DNA from: Arthrobacter burdickii
GTDB lineage: Bacteria > Actinomycetota > Actinomycetes > Actinomycetales > Micrococcaceae
Direction of reading: 5' to 3'
Assembly (NCBI RefSeq): GCF_030433645.1
Contig: NZ_JAROCG010000001.1
Span: 2,728,001 to 2,792,000, forward strand
DNA length: 64,000 nucleotides
Part shown: positions 1-8,857 of the stretch, one piece after another
How the letters are laid out: every line of letters begins with the position of its first letter
Position numbering within the stretch: position 1 is the first letter of the stretch
Notes under the pieces: generated by a model
What the model saw: only the letters and a program-made list of their open reading frames with translations
Database searches by the model: none
What the model was told of the DNA's origin: nothing
Program-made: the position numbers and the translations under genes

Positions 1-1245
1 GTGGGCGGCATCGCCCTGCTTTGGCTAGTGGCCGGACGCCGCCGGTTCCTCGTCCGGGCGGTCCTTCCGGCGCTCGCCATCGGAGCTGTCGGCGGATTGG
101 TCGTGTGGTTCGTCACCGAAAAGGTCCTGAACAGCTGGGGCGCACCACAGCCGGCGTGGTTCTACCTGCTCGGCGGGCTCGGCATCGCGGGCGTCGTCCT
201 CGCCGTCGCGAAGGTCCGGGCCTCCCCGCGCTGGTGGCAGCGATGCCTTGCCGTCGTCGCACCGATCGTGGTCCTCGCCGCAGTGGCAGCGGGTGTCAAC
301 GCGTACTACGGCTCGTATCCGACGCTGGGGGCAGCGACGGGCGGAAGCGCCGTCCCGGACCTCGGGGCCGTTCGAACTCCCGCGGACGCGGAGGCCGGCC
401 CCCTGAGCACCCTCGCCGACTGGACCCCTCCGGCCGACATGCCCGCCACGGGAAAGGTGTACCGGACGACGATCCCCGGCACCGTGTCGGGCGTGAAAGC
501 CGGGCCCGCGTACGTCTACCTTCCGCCGGCCTACCTGTCCGCCACTCCGGCCTCCGTTCCCGTGCTGGTGCTGATCCACGGCGACCCGGGAGGACCGGAG
601 GACTGGATCACGGGCGGGCAGCTGCCGACGGTGATGGATTCCTATGCCGCCGCCCACAAGGGCCTCGCACCGATCGTCGTGCTGCCCGATGCGACGGCGA
701 GCACCGGACCGACGCCGTCCCTGTGCCTGGACAGCAACTACGGCCGGGCGGGCACCTACCTCTCCACGGACGTTCCGAACTGGGTGAAGGACACGCTGAA
801 GGCCGGCACCGATGCGAAGACGGATTGGGCCATCGGCGGGTTCTCCTACGGAGGCACCTGCTCGCTGACCCTCGCGACGGGGCATCCTGATGCCTACCCG
901 ACGTTCCTGGACATCTCGGGGGAGGACAAGCCGACCATCGGGGCGGGCCAGGACGCGCTGATCGCCGGCTACTTCTCGGGAGACGCCACCGCCTTCGCCG
1001 CGCAGAATCCCCTCGATGTGATCACCACCCGCACCCTGGCCGGCACGGCAGGTGTCATCACCGTGGGAGCGGATGACACCTTCTACCGGCCGCAGGGCGA
1101 GAAGGTCGCCGCAGCAATGAAGCAGGCGAAGGTCGACGTACGGCTGCAGACCGTACCCGGCGGCCACACCTGGGAGGCGTGGAAGGCGGGGCTGCAGGAC
1201 AACCTGGACTGGCTCATGCAGCGCTACGGCGTCGTGCCCGGGTAG
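1..1245 (+). CDS. Membrane-anchored alpha/beta-hydrolase esterase, 5' end cut by window edge
   Basis: The reading frame is open from the first base, so the true start probably lies outside the window and the GTG at base 1 may be internal. The visible 414 residues begin with three hydrophobic segments (about residues 17-39, 52-70, 83-102), followed by an extracytoplasmic catalytic domain. The nucleophile elbow GFSYGG places the serine near residue 282, and GGHTW places the catalytic histidine near 389; GADD near 358 may supply the acid. The oxyanion region is LIHGDPGG. This is the architecture of the esterase D / antigen-85-like family found in actinobacteria. The substrate is not evident; mycolate transfer is unlikely outside mycolic-acid bacteria. 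A small lipoprotein gene follows after about 130 bases. Confidence 0.85.
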   Translation: MGGIALLWLVAGRRRFLVRAVLPALAIGAVGGLVVWFVTEKVLNSWGAPQPAWFYLLGGLGIAGVVLAVAKVRASPRWWQRCLAVVAPIVVLAAVAAGVNAYYGSYPTLGAATGGSAVPDLGAVRTPADAEAGPLSTLADWTPPADMPATGKVYRTTIPGTVSGVKAGPAYVYLPPAYLSATPASVPVLVLIHGDPGGPEDWITGGQLPTVMDSYAAAHKGLAPIVVLPDATASTGPTPSLCLDSNYGRAGTYLSTDVPNWVKDTLKAGTDAKTDWAIGGFSYGGTCSLTLATGHPDAYPTFLDISGEDKPTIGAGQDALIAGYFSGDATAFAAQNPLDVITTRTLAGTAGVITVGADDTFYRPQGEKVAAAMKQAKVDVRLQTVPGGHTWEAWKAGLQDNLDWLMQRYGVVPG

Positions 1246-1376
1246 GAACCCGGGCACCGAATGCAAGCCCCTTCCGCTCGCCGCCGGCGGTTGCCGCGCT
1301 CTCGTCGGCCTGCCTACCGTGAATTGTCGACGGCGAGAACGCCGCCCGATCCACGGCACCAGTGAACGGAACCCTC

Positions 1377-1586
1377 ATGGCCGACAAGAAAATGAAGACC
1401 ATCGCCGCCGTTCTCGCCGCCAGCGCCCTCTTCGTCGGCGGTTGCGACCTCGGCAACAAGGACAGCGACAATACCGGCACCGATACCGGCAATTACGACG
1501 ACAACAACGGTATCGACACCGACCTCGGTGACGACAGTCGCGGTAACGACCTCGAAGACGCGCCGGACGGAGGGAACGACAAGTGA
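1377..1586 (+). CDS. Small acidic lipoprotein
   Basis: The protein has 69 residues. A short basic N-terminus (MADKKMK) and hydrophobic stretch end in a VGGC lipobox with the cysteine at residue 23, so it should be lipid-anchored on the outer face of the membrane. The mature part is about 46 residues of almost only Asp, Asn, Gly and Thr, with repeated DxG/DN steps that resemble a disordered or cation-binding tail. An alternative in-frame GTG lies at 1362. Its TGA overlaps the GTG of the next gene (GTGA), so the two are probably translationally coupled. I do not recognise a family. Confidence 0.65.
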   Translation: MADKKMKTIAAVLAASALFVGGCDLGNKDSDNTGTDTGNYDDNNGIDTDLGDDSRGNDLEDAPDGGNDK

Positions 1587-2074
1587 CGGGTCGCGGTTCC
1601 GTTCTCGCCCGGGCGGCACTGCGCGGCGCGGCCGCGGGTCTGGTAGGGACGGCCGCCATGACCGTCGGCGAACTCGTGGAGCAACGCATCACGGGGCGTC
1701 CGGACTCACACATCCCCGCACGGACCCTCCGGATCCTGGTCGGCCGGCCCACCAGCAATGCTGTCCACTACCCGGTGTGGAACCACACGATGCACTGGGC
1801 CACCGGCGCCACCCTCGGCGCCCTCCGGGGGATCTGGTCCGTCACGGGCATCCGGGGCCCCTCAGCCACGGCCGCCCATACCGTCGTCCGCCTCGCCTTC
1901 GACCAGACGCTGGAGAACGCGACCGGCGCCGGGGCGGCGCCCTCCCTGTGGCCGACGGGTGAGAAGGTCATCGACTACCTGCACAAGGGTGTCTTCGCCG
2001 TGGTGACGGGTCTGGCGTCCGACGCCGTGAACCAGCCCGTGCTGGTCAGCAGGGCCGGGGCAAGGAGCCACTGA
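1583..2074 (+). CDS. Predicted membrane protein, unknown function
   Basis: The protein has 163 residues. Small-residue-rich hydrophobic segments lie at about residues 8-28, 68-88 and 130-150. A motif-like stretch HYPVWNHTMHW near residues 62-72 carries three histidines and could bind metal or haem, which is inference only. The start GTG overlaps the stop of the preceding lipoprotein gene by the GTGA arrangement, so the lipoprotein and this protein probably act together at the membrane. It resembles conserved actinobacterial membrane proteins without assigned function. Confidence 0.6.
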   Translation: MTGRGSVLARAALRGAAAGLVGTAAMTVGELVEQRITGRPDSHIPARTLRILVGRPTSNAVHYPVWNHTMHWATGATLGALRGIWSVTGIRGPSATAAHTVVRLAFDQTLENATGAGAAPSLWPTGEKVIDYLHKGVFAVVTGLASDAVNQPVLVSRAGARSH

Positions 2075-2095
2075 GCAGCACGAGGCACCGAGCCC

Positions 2096-2117
2096 CTCCG
2101 ATAAAACTCCGATAAAA
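2096..2117. repeat. Exact 11-bp tandem direct repeat
   Basis: CTCCGATAAAA occurs twice back to back (2096-2106 and 2107-2117), and a third partial CCGAT follows. It sits in the 80-base gap between the convergent ends of the membrane-protein gene and the receiver gene. The unit equals about one helical turn, which is how some regulator sites are spaced, but no promoter is obvious here. Confidence 0.5.
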
Positions 2118-2154
2118 CCGATCCGTAGGGAAAGCGGAGCCCTGGACGGGGACG

Positions 2155-2538
2155 TCAGACGCCCGCCGCCGCCATCCCTTCCTGGATGTGCCGGCGCAGC
2201 TCAGCCGGGCGGAAGGGCTTGCGCAGGTAGCGGTTTGCGCCGGCCTCGAACCCGCGCTTCTCGTCGGACGGTGCCGCCCGTGCCGTCAGCATCACGATGA
2301 AGGTGGTCGAGAACCTGCGGATCCTCTCCGCGACCTCGAAGCCGTCGATGTCCGGCAGCCCGACGTCGAGCGTGACGACGTCCGGCATGAGCCGGCGCAC
2401 CATCTCCACGCCCGCGAGTCCCGCAGGGGCGGTATGGACGAGGAAGCCCGATCCTGTCAGCACGGTGTGCAGCAGATCGCGGACGTCATCGTCGTCCTCG
2501 ATGACCACCGCTGTGCGGGAGGGCTCCTTGATCGGCAT
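2155..2538 (-). CDS. Single-domain response regulator (receiver only)
   Basis: The 127-residue protein is a complete CheY-like receiver with no output domain. The acidic pocket is EDDDD at residues 14-18, the phospho-acceptor is Asp58 (VVTLDVGLPD), the switch threonine is Thr85 (MLTA) and the conserved lysine is Lys107 (LRKPF). ATG at 2538 was chosen because it leaves a normal receiver N-terminus; a longer frame to 2598 would add 20 residues unlike the family. Such proteins relay phosphate or act by protein contact. No histidine kinase is next to it, so the partner is unknown. Confidence 0.85.
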   Translation of the reverse strand: MPIKEPSRTAVVIEDDDDVRDLLHTVLTGSGFLVHTAPAGLAGVEMVRRLMPDVVTLDVGLPDIDGFEVAERIRRFSTTFIVMLTARAAPSDEKRGFEAGANRYLRKPFRPAELRRHIQEGMAAAGV

Positions 2539-2616
2539 AGCTCGAAGCTTACTCTGCGGCACTGCCGAAGCGGAGGCGACAATGGCTTGTGAGGTCACAG
2601 TCCACGAGGCAGTAAC

Positions 2617-3234
2617 CTACGACTCCGGGTTGGCGGTCGCCTCCACGGGCTCGCCGCCCCCGGCCGGCTGGACCGTCACCGTCCGCACCGTGTCGGGCAC
2701 CTCGGGGAACGCTCCGATCATCAGCAGTTCGCTCGTCTCCCCGGGGATAGCTCCCCCGCTGTACTGCCCCACCAGGTCGGCGACTTCCGGCGAGGATTCA
2801 CCGCTGTTCGCTGCTGCCCCCCACTCCCCGATCACCGTCGATGCGGGGCGGAACTGCAGGTCCTGGCCTTCAGGGGTGGACACCGTCACCGTGTCGAGGT
2901 CGATCGTCGCTCCTCCGTCCGGATTCTGGACGGTCACCAGCACGTAGCTCACCGGGTCCTGGCCCAGTTGCCCGCGCAGCGCCTCGACATCCTCCGGCGC
3001 CTCGGCGGGAAGGACGACGTCGCCCTGGGCCTGGTCGATCCGGAAGGAGAACGTGCCGCTGGCGGCATCGGCCAGGCCCTCGACCGACGGGGCCTCCGAG
3101 GGTGTCGACGCCGGCGCGCTCGTCTCGGCAGGATCGGGTGTGGGGCCGGCAGGCTCCTCATCGGTGGCAGGGTTGCCACCGCATCCGGTCAGGAGGATCA
3201 GCAGGAGGGTCGATGACAGCAGGGTGTTCTTCAT
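2617..3234 (-). CDS. Secreted lipoprotein, DUF4352-like fold possible
   Basis: The 205-residue protein starts with a signal peptide and LTGC lipobox (Cys18), then a Pro/Thr/Ser/Ala-rich linker to about residue 55. The rest is a beta-rich extracytoplasmic domain with the pattern YVLVTVQNPDG, then TVTVSTPEGQ, which is reminiscent of the immunoglobulin-like DUF4352 domains of actinobacterial lipoproteins; this is a resemblance only. A GGGAGA ribosome site precedes the ATG. It stands alone between the receiver gene and the polymerase gene, both also on the minus strand. Confidence 0.75.
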   Translation of the reverse strand: MKNTLLSSTLLLILLTGCGGNPATDEEPAGPTPDPAETSAPASTPSEAPSVEGLADAASGTFSFRIDQAQGDVVLPAEAPEDVEALRGQLGQDPVSYVLVTVQNPDGGATIDLDTVTVSTPEGQDLQFRPASTVIGEWGAAANSGESSPEVADLVGQYSGGAIPGETSELLMIGAFPEVPDTVRTVTVQPAGGGEPVEATANPES

Positions 3235-3380
3235 GGGTCTCCCAGCGGCCGGGCGCTGGGGCCGGCACGGCTCAGGCCCGGCTCGACGCCGGGGCGCGGC
3301 AACGTTTCATTCCTGTTCTACCAGCGCACTCCCGGGCGCGCCCGGACGGGGCGCTGCGGAACGCCCGTTGACAGGGCGGA

Positions 3381-4403
3381 TCAGTCGCGGTTACGGGCCC
3401 GGCTCGGCTGCACACGCTTGGGCTCGCCCGGCATCTTTGGGAAGTCGGGCGGGAAAGGGAGCTCGCCCAGCCCGGCCTCGACGTCGCGGTCCCACCAGCC
3501 GCGGAGGACGTCGATGCTTCCCCGCTCTGCGTGAAGGTCCTCCCACGGGTCGCCGATCGTCCGGAGGCGCTCCGGCACGGTCGTGATGGTGAAGGAGGCA
3601 GGGTCGACGCCGGTCAGCTCGTCCCAGGTCAGGGGGCAGGACACGGAGGCGTGCGGGAGCGCCCGCGGGCTGTAGGCCCCGGCCATCGTGCGGTCCCGGT
3701 TCGCCTGGTTGTAGTCCACGAAGATGCGGGCGCCGCGCTCCTCCTTCCACCACGCCGTCGTCACGCGGTCCGGCATCCGCCGCTCCAGTTCACGTGCGGC
3801 GGCGATCACGGCCCGGCGGACCTCGAGGAACTCGTGCACCGGTTCGATCGGCGCGAACACATGGAGGCCGCGGTTGCCGGACGTCTTCACGAAGCAGGTC
3901 AGGCCCGCCTCACCGAGGACGGCACGGAGTTCACGGGCCGCCGCCACGACGTCGGGGAATGTGGTGCCCGGCTGCGGGTCGAGGTCGATCCGCAGCTCGT
4001 CCGGCAGGTCGGGGGCGTCCGCGCGCGATGCCCACGGGTGGAAGACGACCGTGTTCATCTGGGCCGCCCAGACAGCCGACGCCGGTTCGTCCAGGACCAG
4101 CTGGGGGTGCGAGCGGCCGCTGGGATAGACGACGGTCACGCTCCGCACGTAGTCGGGCGCGCCCTTGGGCGGATTCTTGCTGAAGAAGTACTCGCCGTCC
4201 ACGTCGCCGCCGAACCGCTGGAGGGAGACCGGACGCCCGCCGTTCGCCCGCAGGAAGGCGGGCGCGACCTCGACGAGGTAGCGAGCGAGGTCCAGCTTCG
4301 TCAGCCCCACTTGCGGCCAGAGCACCCGTGACGGGCTGGACAGGCGGACCGGACGCACGCCGTCCGGACCGTCGACATCGAGGATCATCGCTTCGCTGGC
4401 CAT
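3381..4403 (-). CDS. LigD-type polymerase/primase domain protein
   Basis: The 340-residue protein is a stand-alone LigD polymerase domain of the archaeo-eukaryotic primase superfamily. The metal-binding pair is Asp140 and Asp142 in RIDLDPQ, the nucleotide-binding motif is TSGNRGLH at about 174-181, and the third acidic residue is Asp230 in IFVDYNQ. Other family landmarks are SRVLWP near 25-30 and FFSKNPPKGAPDYV near 73-86. In bacterial non-homologous end joining this domain fills and extends ends with ribonucleotides at Ku-bound breaks. No ligase, nuclease domain or Ku gene is in the window, so it is either split from them or works alone. Confidence 0.93.
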   Translation of the reverse strand: MASEAMILDVDGPDGVRPVRLSSPSRVLWPQVGLTKLDLARYLVEVAPAFLRANGGRPVSLQRFGGDVDGEYFFSKNPPKGAPDYVRSVTVVYPSGRSHPQLVLDEPASAVWAAQMNTVVFHPWASRADAPDLPDELRIDLDPQPGTTFPDVVAAARELRAVLGEAGLTCFVKTSGNRGLHVFAPIEPVHEFLEVRRAVIAAARELERRMPDRVTTAWWKEERGARIFVDYNQANRDRTMAGAYSPRALPHASVSCPLTWDELTGVDPASFTITTVPERLRTIGDPWEDLHAERGSIDVLRGWWDRDVEAGLGELPFPPDFPKMPGEPKRVQPSRARNRD

Positions 4404-4471
4404 GGGCTCAATCTACCCCCGGCGCCTTCGAGGAGGACCCTCCCTGCTCCTGGTCGTGCGACGCTGGGTAC

Positions 4472-4894
4472 ATGGATCTCGAGGTGACACCCGCACTCAC
4501 GATTCCCGCGTCGGAACTGGGCTGGCGGTTCTCGCGTTCGTCCGGGCCGGGCGGCCAGCACGTCAACACCTCGGACAGCCGCGCAGACCTCTTGTGGGAT
4601 GTCGCGCGCTCGGCGGCGCTCTCGGACAGCCAGCGCACGATGCTGCTCACGCGTCTCGGGCCCCGTCTGGTTTCCGGGGTGATCACCGTGACGGCCTCGG
4701 AGCGGCGCTCACAGTTGCGCAATCGCGAGATCGCCCTGGCCAAGCTCGCCGAGCAGGTGGCGGAGGCCCTCGCGCCCGAACCGGCCGCCCGCCGGGCGAC
4801 CCGACCCACCCGGGGCTCCGTCCGCCGGCGACTGGCTGCCAAGGAACACCGGTCAGCCACGAAACGCCAGCGACAGCGGCCCGCTGCGGAGTAG
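4472..4894 (+). CDS. arfB: Alternative ribosome-rescue peptidyl-tRNA hydrolase
   Basis: The 140-residue protein has the release-factor catalytic loop SGPGGQHVN with GGQ at residues 27-29, which hydrolyses peptidyl-tRNA in the A site. The C-terminus (about 105-138) is a basic tail rich in Arg and Lys (RRLAAKEHRSATKRQRQR) that, in the ArfB/YaeJ family, enters the empty mRNA channel of a stalled ribosome. It lacks the codon-recognition domains of RF1/RF2, as expected for the family. The start was taken at ATG 4472, where the family N-terminus begins. It is convergent with the following tRNA gene. Confidence 0.9.
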   Translation: MDLEVTPALTIPASELGWRFSRSSGPGGQHVNTSDSRADLLWDVARSAALSDSQRTMLLTRLGPRLVSGVITVTASERRSQLRNREIALAKLAEQVAEALAPEPAARRATRPTRGSVRRRLAAKEHRSATKRQRQRPAAE

Positions 4895-4923
4895 TGATGC
4901 CCCGGCCGGACCCTGCTGAAGAC

Positions 4924-5008
4924 TGGTGCCCGAAGTGGGACTCGAACCCACACACCTCTCGATACTGCATTTTGAGTGCAGCGCGTCTGCCAATTCCGCC
5001 ATTCGGGC
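4924..5008 (-). tRNA. tRNA-Leu (anticodon CAA)
   Basis: On the minus strand an acceptor stem GCCCGAA pairs with TTCGGGC and is followed by an encoded ACCA end. The anticodon stem CTGCA/TGCAG encloses the loop CTCAAAA, giving anticodon CAA (codon UUG). The long variable arm and the GGTTCGAGTCC T-arm fit a class II leucine tRNA. The length is 85 bases including CCA. Confidence 0.97.
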
Positions 5009-5145
5009 CGTAGCCGCACCTGCCCAGGGATGACTTCCTCGGGGCCCGGTGCGCGAATCCACTCTACATGCCGATAGGCTGTTTCCGGGAACGGGAGCAT
5101 GGCTCCGCGGGCCCATCGGAACGCCATCGTCATCAAGGAGCAACA

Positions 5146-5748
5146 GTGTCTGAACCCACCGAATCCACGCCCGCCGGACCCGCACGCCGGGTCATCGTGG
5201 CCGAGGACGAGACGCTCATCCGGCTCGACATCATCGAGATCCTGCGTGGGGAAGGCTACGAGGTCGTGGCGGAGGCCGACAACGGCGAGAAGGCCGTCGC
5301 CCTCGCCCAGGAGCACAAGCCGGACCTCGTGCTCATGGACGTGAAGATGCCCGTCATGGACGGCATCACGGCGGCGGAACAGATCGTCAAGGCCCGTATC
5401 GCGCCTGTCGTCCTGCTCACCGCTTTCAGCCAGAAGGAACTCATCGACCGTGCGCGTGACGCCGGTGCCATGGCCTACGTGGTCAAGCCCTTCACCCCGG
5501 CCGACCTCATCCCCGCCATCGAGATCGCCATGTCGCGCTACGAGGAGATCAAGGCGCTCGAAGCCGAGGTGTCCGACCTGCAGGAGCAGTTCGCCACCCG
5601 CAAGCTGGTCGAGCGTGCGAAGAGCCTGCTGACCACGAAGATGGGCCTCACCGAACCGGAGGCCTTCCGCTGGATCCAGAAGACGTCCATGGACCGTCGC
5701 CTCAGCATGCGCGAGGTCGCCGAGACGATCATCAACCAGGTCAACTGA
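5146..5748 (+). CDS. pdtaR: ANTAR-domain response regulator (PdtaR type)
   Basis: The 200-residue protein has an N-terminal receiver (about 14-130) with Asp65 as phospho-acceptor (VLMDVKMP) and Lys114 in VVKPF, followed by a helical linker and a C-terminal ANTAR RNA-binding domain (about 138-196). ANTAR landmarks are the AxxxL..(K)MGL pattern in AKSLLTTKMGLTEPEAF and the REVAE helix. In mycobacteria PdtaR is phosphorylated by PdtaS and binds terminator-loop RNAs, acting as an antiterminator. The GTG start at 5146 is set by AAGGAG at 5135-5140, five bases upstream. No kinase gene adjoins it. A strong terminator follows. Confidence 0.92.
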   Translation: MSEPTESTPAGPARRVIVAEDETLIRLDIIEILRGEGYEVVAEADNGEKAVALAQEHKPDLVLMDVKMPVMDGITAAEQIVKARIAPVVLLTAFSQKELIDRARDAGAMAYVVKPFTPADLIPAIEIAMSRYEEIKALEAEVSDLQEQFATRKLVERAKSLLTTKMGLTEPEAFRWIQKTSMDRRLSMREVAETIINQVN

Positions 5749-5806
5749 CGCCAGTTCCCGGACGACACCGCTGGAGCGGCAGACGCGACGACGGCGGCCG
5801 AAGCAG

Positions 5807-5840
5807 AGAAGACCCCCACCCGATCGGGTGGGGGTCTTCT
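5807..5840. terminator. Bidirectional rho-independent terminator
   Basis: A perfect inverted repeat of AGAAGACCCCCACCC and its complement around GATC lies between the convergent ends of pdtaR and pyk. It has an A-rich and T-rich stem base (AGAAG / CTTCT), so it can end transcripts from both sides. Confidence 0.9.
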
Positions 5841-5860
5841 GTTGCCCGGAAGCGGTCAGG

Positions 5861-7351
5861 CTACTTCTTCTTGAGGGGCCAGGGGCCGACGCCTTCCTTG
5901 ATGTAGGACGTGTGGCCGTCGGGCAGCTGCCCGGCATCCGTGATGTCACCGACGCGGTGCACCTTGAGCGAGTTGGTGGAGCCCGCCTGTCCGGGAGGGG
6001 ACCCGGCGGCGATGACGACGAGGTCGTCGACCTCGACGAGGCCCTGCTCGAAGAGGACCCGGTCCACCTGGGCCGTCATCTGGTCCGTGTGCTCCACGAA
6101 CTCGACGAGCTTCGGCTGGATACCCCAGATGAGGGACATGGTGTTCAGGGTCGACTGCACGGGGGTGAAGGCGAACACCGGCTTCTTCGGGCGGAGGCGT
6201 GAGAGGCGTCGGGCGGAATCCCCGGACTGCGTGAACGTGCAGATGTACTTGGCGTCGAGCTGGTCGGAGATCTCGACGGCGGCACGCGTGATGGCGCCGC
6301 CTCGGGTCTTCGGCCTGCTGCCCAGCGGCGGAACGCGCTCGAGGCCGTGGCGCTCGGTGGATTCGATGATGTCCGCCATGGTGCGGACCGTCTCGATCGG
6401 GTACTTACCGACGCTCGTCTCGCCGGACAGCATGACGGCATCTGCGCCGTCGAGCACGGCGTTGGCGCAGTCGGAGGCCTCGGCGCGCGTGGGGCGCGGG
6501 TTGTCGATCATGGATTCGAGCACCTGCGTGGCGACGATGACCGGCTTCGCCCAGCGGCGTGCCAGTTCGACGGCCCGCTTCTGGACGATGGGTACGTCCT
6601 GCAGCGGCAGCTCGACGCCGAGGTCGCCTCGCGCCACCATGATGGCGTCGAAGGCGTCGATGATCTCCTCGAGGGCGTCCACGGCCTGTGGCTTCTCGAT
6701 CTTCGCGATGACCGGGACCCGGCGTCCCTCCTCGTCCATGATCTCGTGGACGCGCTTCACGTCTCCGGCGTCGCGCACGAAGGACAGGGCGACCATGTCG
6801 ACGCCGATCTGGAGGGCCCAGCGGAGGTCCTCCTCGTCCTTGTCGCTGAGCGCGGGGACGTTGACGGCGACGCCGGGCAGGTTGATGCCCTTGTTGTTCG
6901 ACACCATGCCGCCGACGACCACCTCGGTGGTGACCGACACGTCGTCGACAGCGGTCGCGCGGAGCGCGACCTTGCCGTCGTCGATGAGGAGCATGTCTCC
7001 GACGTTGACGTCCTGCGGCAGTCCCTTGAAGGTGGTGGACGAGATGTCCTGGGTGCCCTGGATGTCCTCGACGGTGATGGTGAAGACGTCGCCCGGCGAC
7101 AGGGCGTGGGGGCCGTCGGCGAAGCGGCCGAGGCGGATCTTGGGACCCTGCAGGTCGGCGAAGATGCCGACGGGCTTGCCGAGTTCCGCTGACGCACGGC
7201 GGACGTTCTCGTAGGTGGTGCTGTGCACGTCGTAGTCGCCATGGCTCATGTTCATCCGGGCTACGTCGACGCCCGCCTCGAGCACGGCGAGGGTGTTCTC
7301 ATAGCTGGCGATTGCGGGGCCGAATGTTGCAACGATTTTTGCGCGTCTCAT
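5861..7351 (-). CDS. pyk: Pyruvate kinase
   Basis: The 496-residue enzyme converts phosphoenolpyruvate and ADP to pyruvate and ATP in glycolysis. It starts with the family N-terminus RAKIVATFGPA, has the substrate and metal site ARGDLGVELP, the active-site lysine stretch VIAKIEKPQAVD, and the ATQVLESMI and SGETSVGKYP signatures. The C-terminal domain includes TFTQSGDSARRLSRLRPKKP. Length matches the bacterial family. It stands alone downstream of gltD in the same direction, about 50 bases away, and is closed by the terminator shared with pdtaR. Confidence 0.98.
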   Translation of the reverse strand: MRRAKIVATFGPAIASYENTLAVLEAGVDVARMNMSHGDYDVHSTTYENVRRASAELGKPVGIFADLQGPKIRLGRFADGPHALSPGDVFTITVEDIQGTQDISSTTFKGLPQDVNVGDMLLIDDGKVALRATAVDDVSVTTEVVVGGMVSNNKGINLPGVAVNVPALSDKDEEDLRWALQIGVDMVALSFVRDAGDVKRVHEIMDEEGRRVPVIAKIEKPQAVDALEEIIDAFDAIMVARGDLGVELPLQDVPIVQKRAVELARRWAKPVIVATQVLESMIDNPRPTRAEASDCANAVLDGADAVMLSGETSVGKYPIETVRTMADIIESTERHGLERVPPLGSRPKTRGGAITRAAVEISDQLDAKYICTFTQSGDSARRLSRLRPKKPVFAFTPVQSTLNTMSLIWGIQPKLVEFVEHTDQMTAQVDRVLFEQGLVEVDDLVVIAAGSPPGQAGSTNSLKVHRVGDITDAGQLPDGHTSYIKEGVGPWPLKKK

Positions 7352-7399
7352 GAACCTAGCCTAGTCGTGTTGGGGTGGGGGGTGAGGTGTGCGGGCCGG

Positions 7400-8857
7400 T
7401 CAGAGCACGGCGATGGAGCGGTCGGTCGGTGCCACGGGTGCGGGGAGCTTGGTGGAACCCATGAGCCACTGGTCCACGGCGGCAGCGCAGGCGCGCCCCT
7501 CGGCGATGGCCCAGACGATCAGCGACTGGCCGCGGCCGGCGTCACCTGCGGAGAAGACACCGGGCGTGTTGGTCATGTAGTAGCCGTCCCGCGCCACGTT
7601 TCCGCGGTCGTCGAACTCGGCCTGGACCTGCTCGGTGATGCCGGCCGGCTCGGCGCCCGTGAAACCGAGCGAGAGGAAGACCAGGTCGGCGGGGATCTCG
7701 CGCTCGGTGCCCGCCTTGGGGACGCGGCGTCCGTTGACGAATTCGGTCTCCGCCACCTTGATGCCGCGCAGCACGCCGTTGTTCCCGACGAACTCGACGG
7801 TGGAGGCCAGGTAGCGGCGCTCACCGCCTTCCTCGTGGGCGCTCGCGATGTCGAACAGCGTGGGGAACGTCGGCCAGGGCTGGTCAGGACGCCGCTCGGT
7901 AGGCGGTTGCTGCCCGATGGCGAGCGTCGTGACGGACGCGGCTTTCTGCCGGTGGGCGGTACCGAGGCAGTCCGCCCCGGTGTCGCCGCCGCCGAGGATG
8001 ACCACGTGCTTGCCCTCGGCGTGGATCTGGTCCTCGACGGACTCGCCCGCCACGACCCGGTTGGCCTGGACGAGGTAGTCCATCGCGTAGTGGACGCCCT
8101 CGAGGTCGCGTCCGGGGATGGGGAGGTCACGCGGCAGGGTGGCGCCCGTCGCGATGACGACGGCGTCGTACCGGCGCCTGAGCTGGCCCCAGCTGATGTC
8201 CTTGCCCACGTCGACGCCGGTGCGGAAACGTGTGCCCTCGGCCTCCATCTGGGCGAGGCGGCGCTCGAGGTGGACCTTCTCCATCTTGAAGTCCGGGATG
8301 CCGTAGCGCAGCAGGCCACCGATGCGGTCGTCACGCTCGTAGACGGCGACGGTGTGGCCGGCGCGGGTCAGCTGCTGTGCCGCTGCGAGCCCGGCGGGTC
8401 CGGAGCCGACGACGGCGATCGTGCGGTCGGTCAGGCGCTCCGGCGGGTGCGGTTCCACCCAGCCCTCACCGAACGCCTGGTCCGCGATGGACACCTCGAC
8501 CTGCTTGATCGTCACCGGCGGCTGGTTGATGCCGAGCACGCAGGAGGACTCGCACGGTGCGGGGCAGAGCCGGCCGGTGAACTCGGGGAAGTTGTTCGTG
8601 GCGTGCAGGCGCTCGATCGCCTCGCGTCCCTTGTCGCGGAACATGAGGTCGTTCCACTCGGGGATGAGGTTGCCCAGGGGGCAGCCCTGATGGCAGAACG
8701 GGATGCCGCAGTCCATGCAGCGGCCCGCCTGGGCCTTCAGCACGCCCTTCTCCTGCGCCTCGTACACCTCTTTCCAGTCCATGATGCGCACCGGGACGGG
8801 GCGTCGGGGCTGGGTCTGGCGCTCGCGCACCTTCATGAATCCGCGTGGGTCAGCCAC
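7400..8857 (-). CDS. gltD: Glutamate synthase [NADPH] small subunit
   Basis: The 485-residue flavoprotein passes electrons from NADPH to the large subunit. Two cysteine groups for the iron-sulfur clusters are visible: C47, C50, C55, C59 ([13 protein letters not shown]) and a second in [10 protein letters not shown]. An FAD-binding Rossmann motif [12 protein letters not shown] and an NAD(P)H motif [11 protein letters not shown] follow, and FSAGDAGRG near the C-terminus closes the FAD site. Its start overlaps the end of gltB by 8 bases, so the two subunits are translated from one mRNA. Confidence 0.98.
   Translation of the reverse strand: MADPRGFMKVRERQTQPRRPVPVRIMDWKEVYEAQEKGVLKAQAGRCMDCGIPFCHQGCPLGNLIPEWNDLMFRDKGREAIERLHATNNFPEFTGRLCPAPCESSCVLGINQPPVTIKQVEVSIADQAFGEGWVEPHPPERLTDRTIAVVGSGPAGLAAAQQLTRAGHTVAVYERDDRIGGLLRYGIPDFKMEKVHLERRLAQMEAEGTRFRTGVDVGKDISWGQLRRRYDAVVIATGATLPRDLPIPGRDLEGVHYAMDYLVQANRVVAGESVEDQIHAEGKHVVILGGGDTGADCLGTAHRQKAASVTTLAIGQQPPTERRPDQPWPTFPTLFDIASAHEEGGERRYLASTVEFVGNNGVLRGIKVAETEFVNGRRVPKAGTEREIPADLVFLSLGFTGAEPAGITEQVQAEFDDRGNVARDGYYMTNTPGVFSAGDAGRGQSLIVWAIAEGRACAAAVDQWLMGSTKLPAPVAPTDRSIAVL

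Noticed and set aside
4328..4471. N-terminal extension of ArfB
   Set aside because: The family starts at the ATG 4472, and the upstream codons overlap the LigD gene promoter region antisense.
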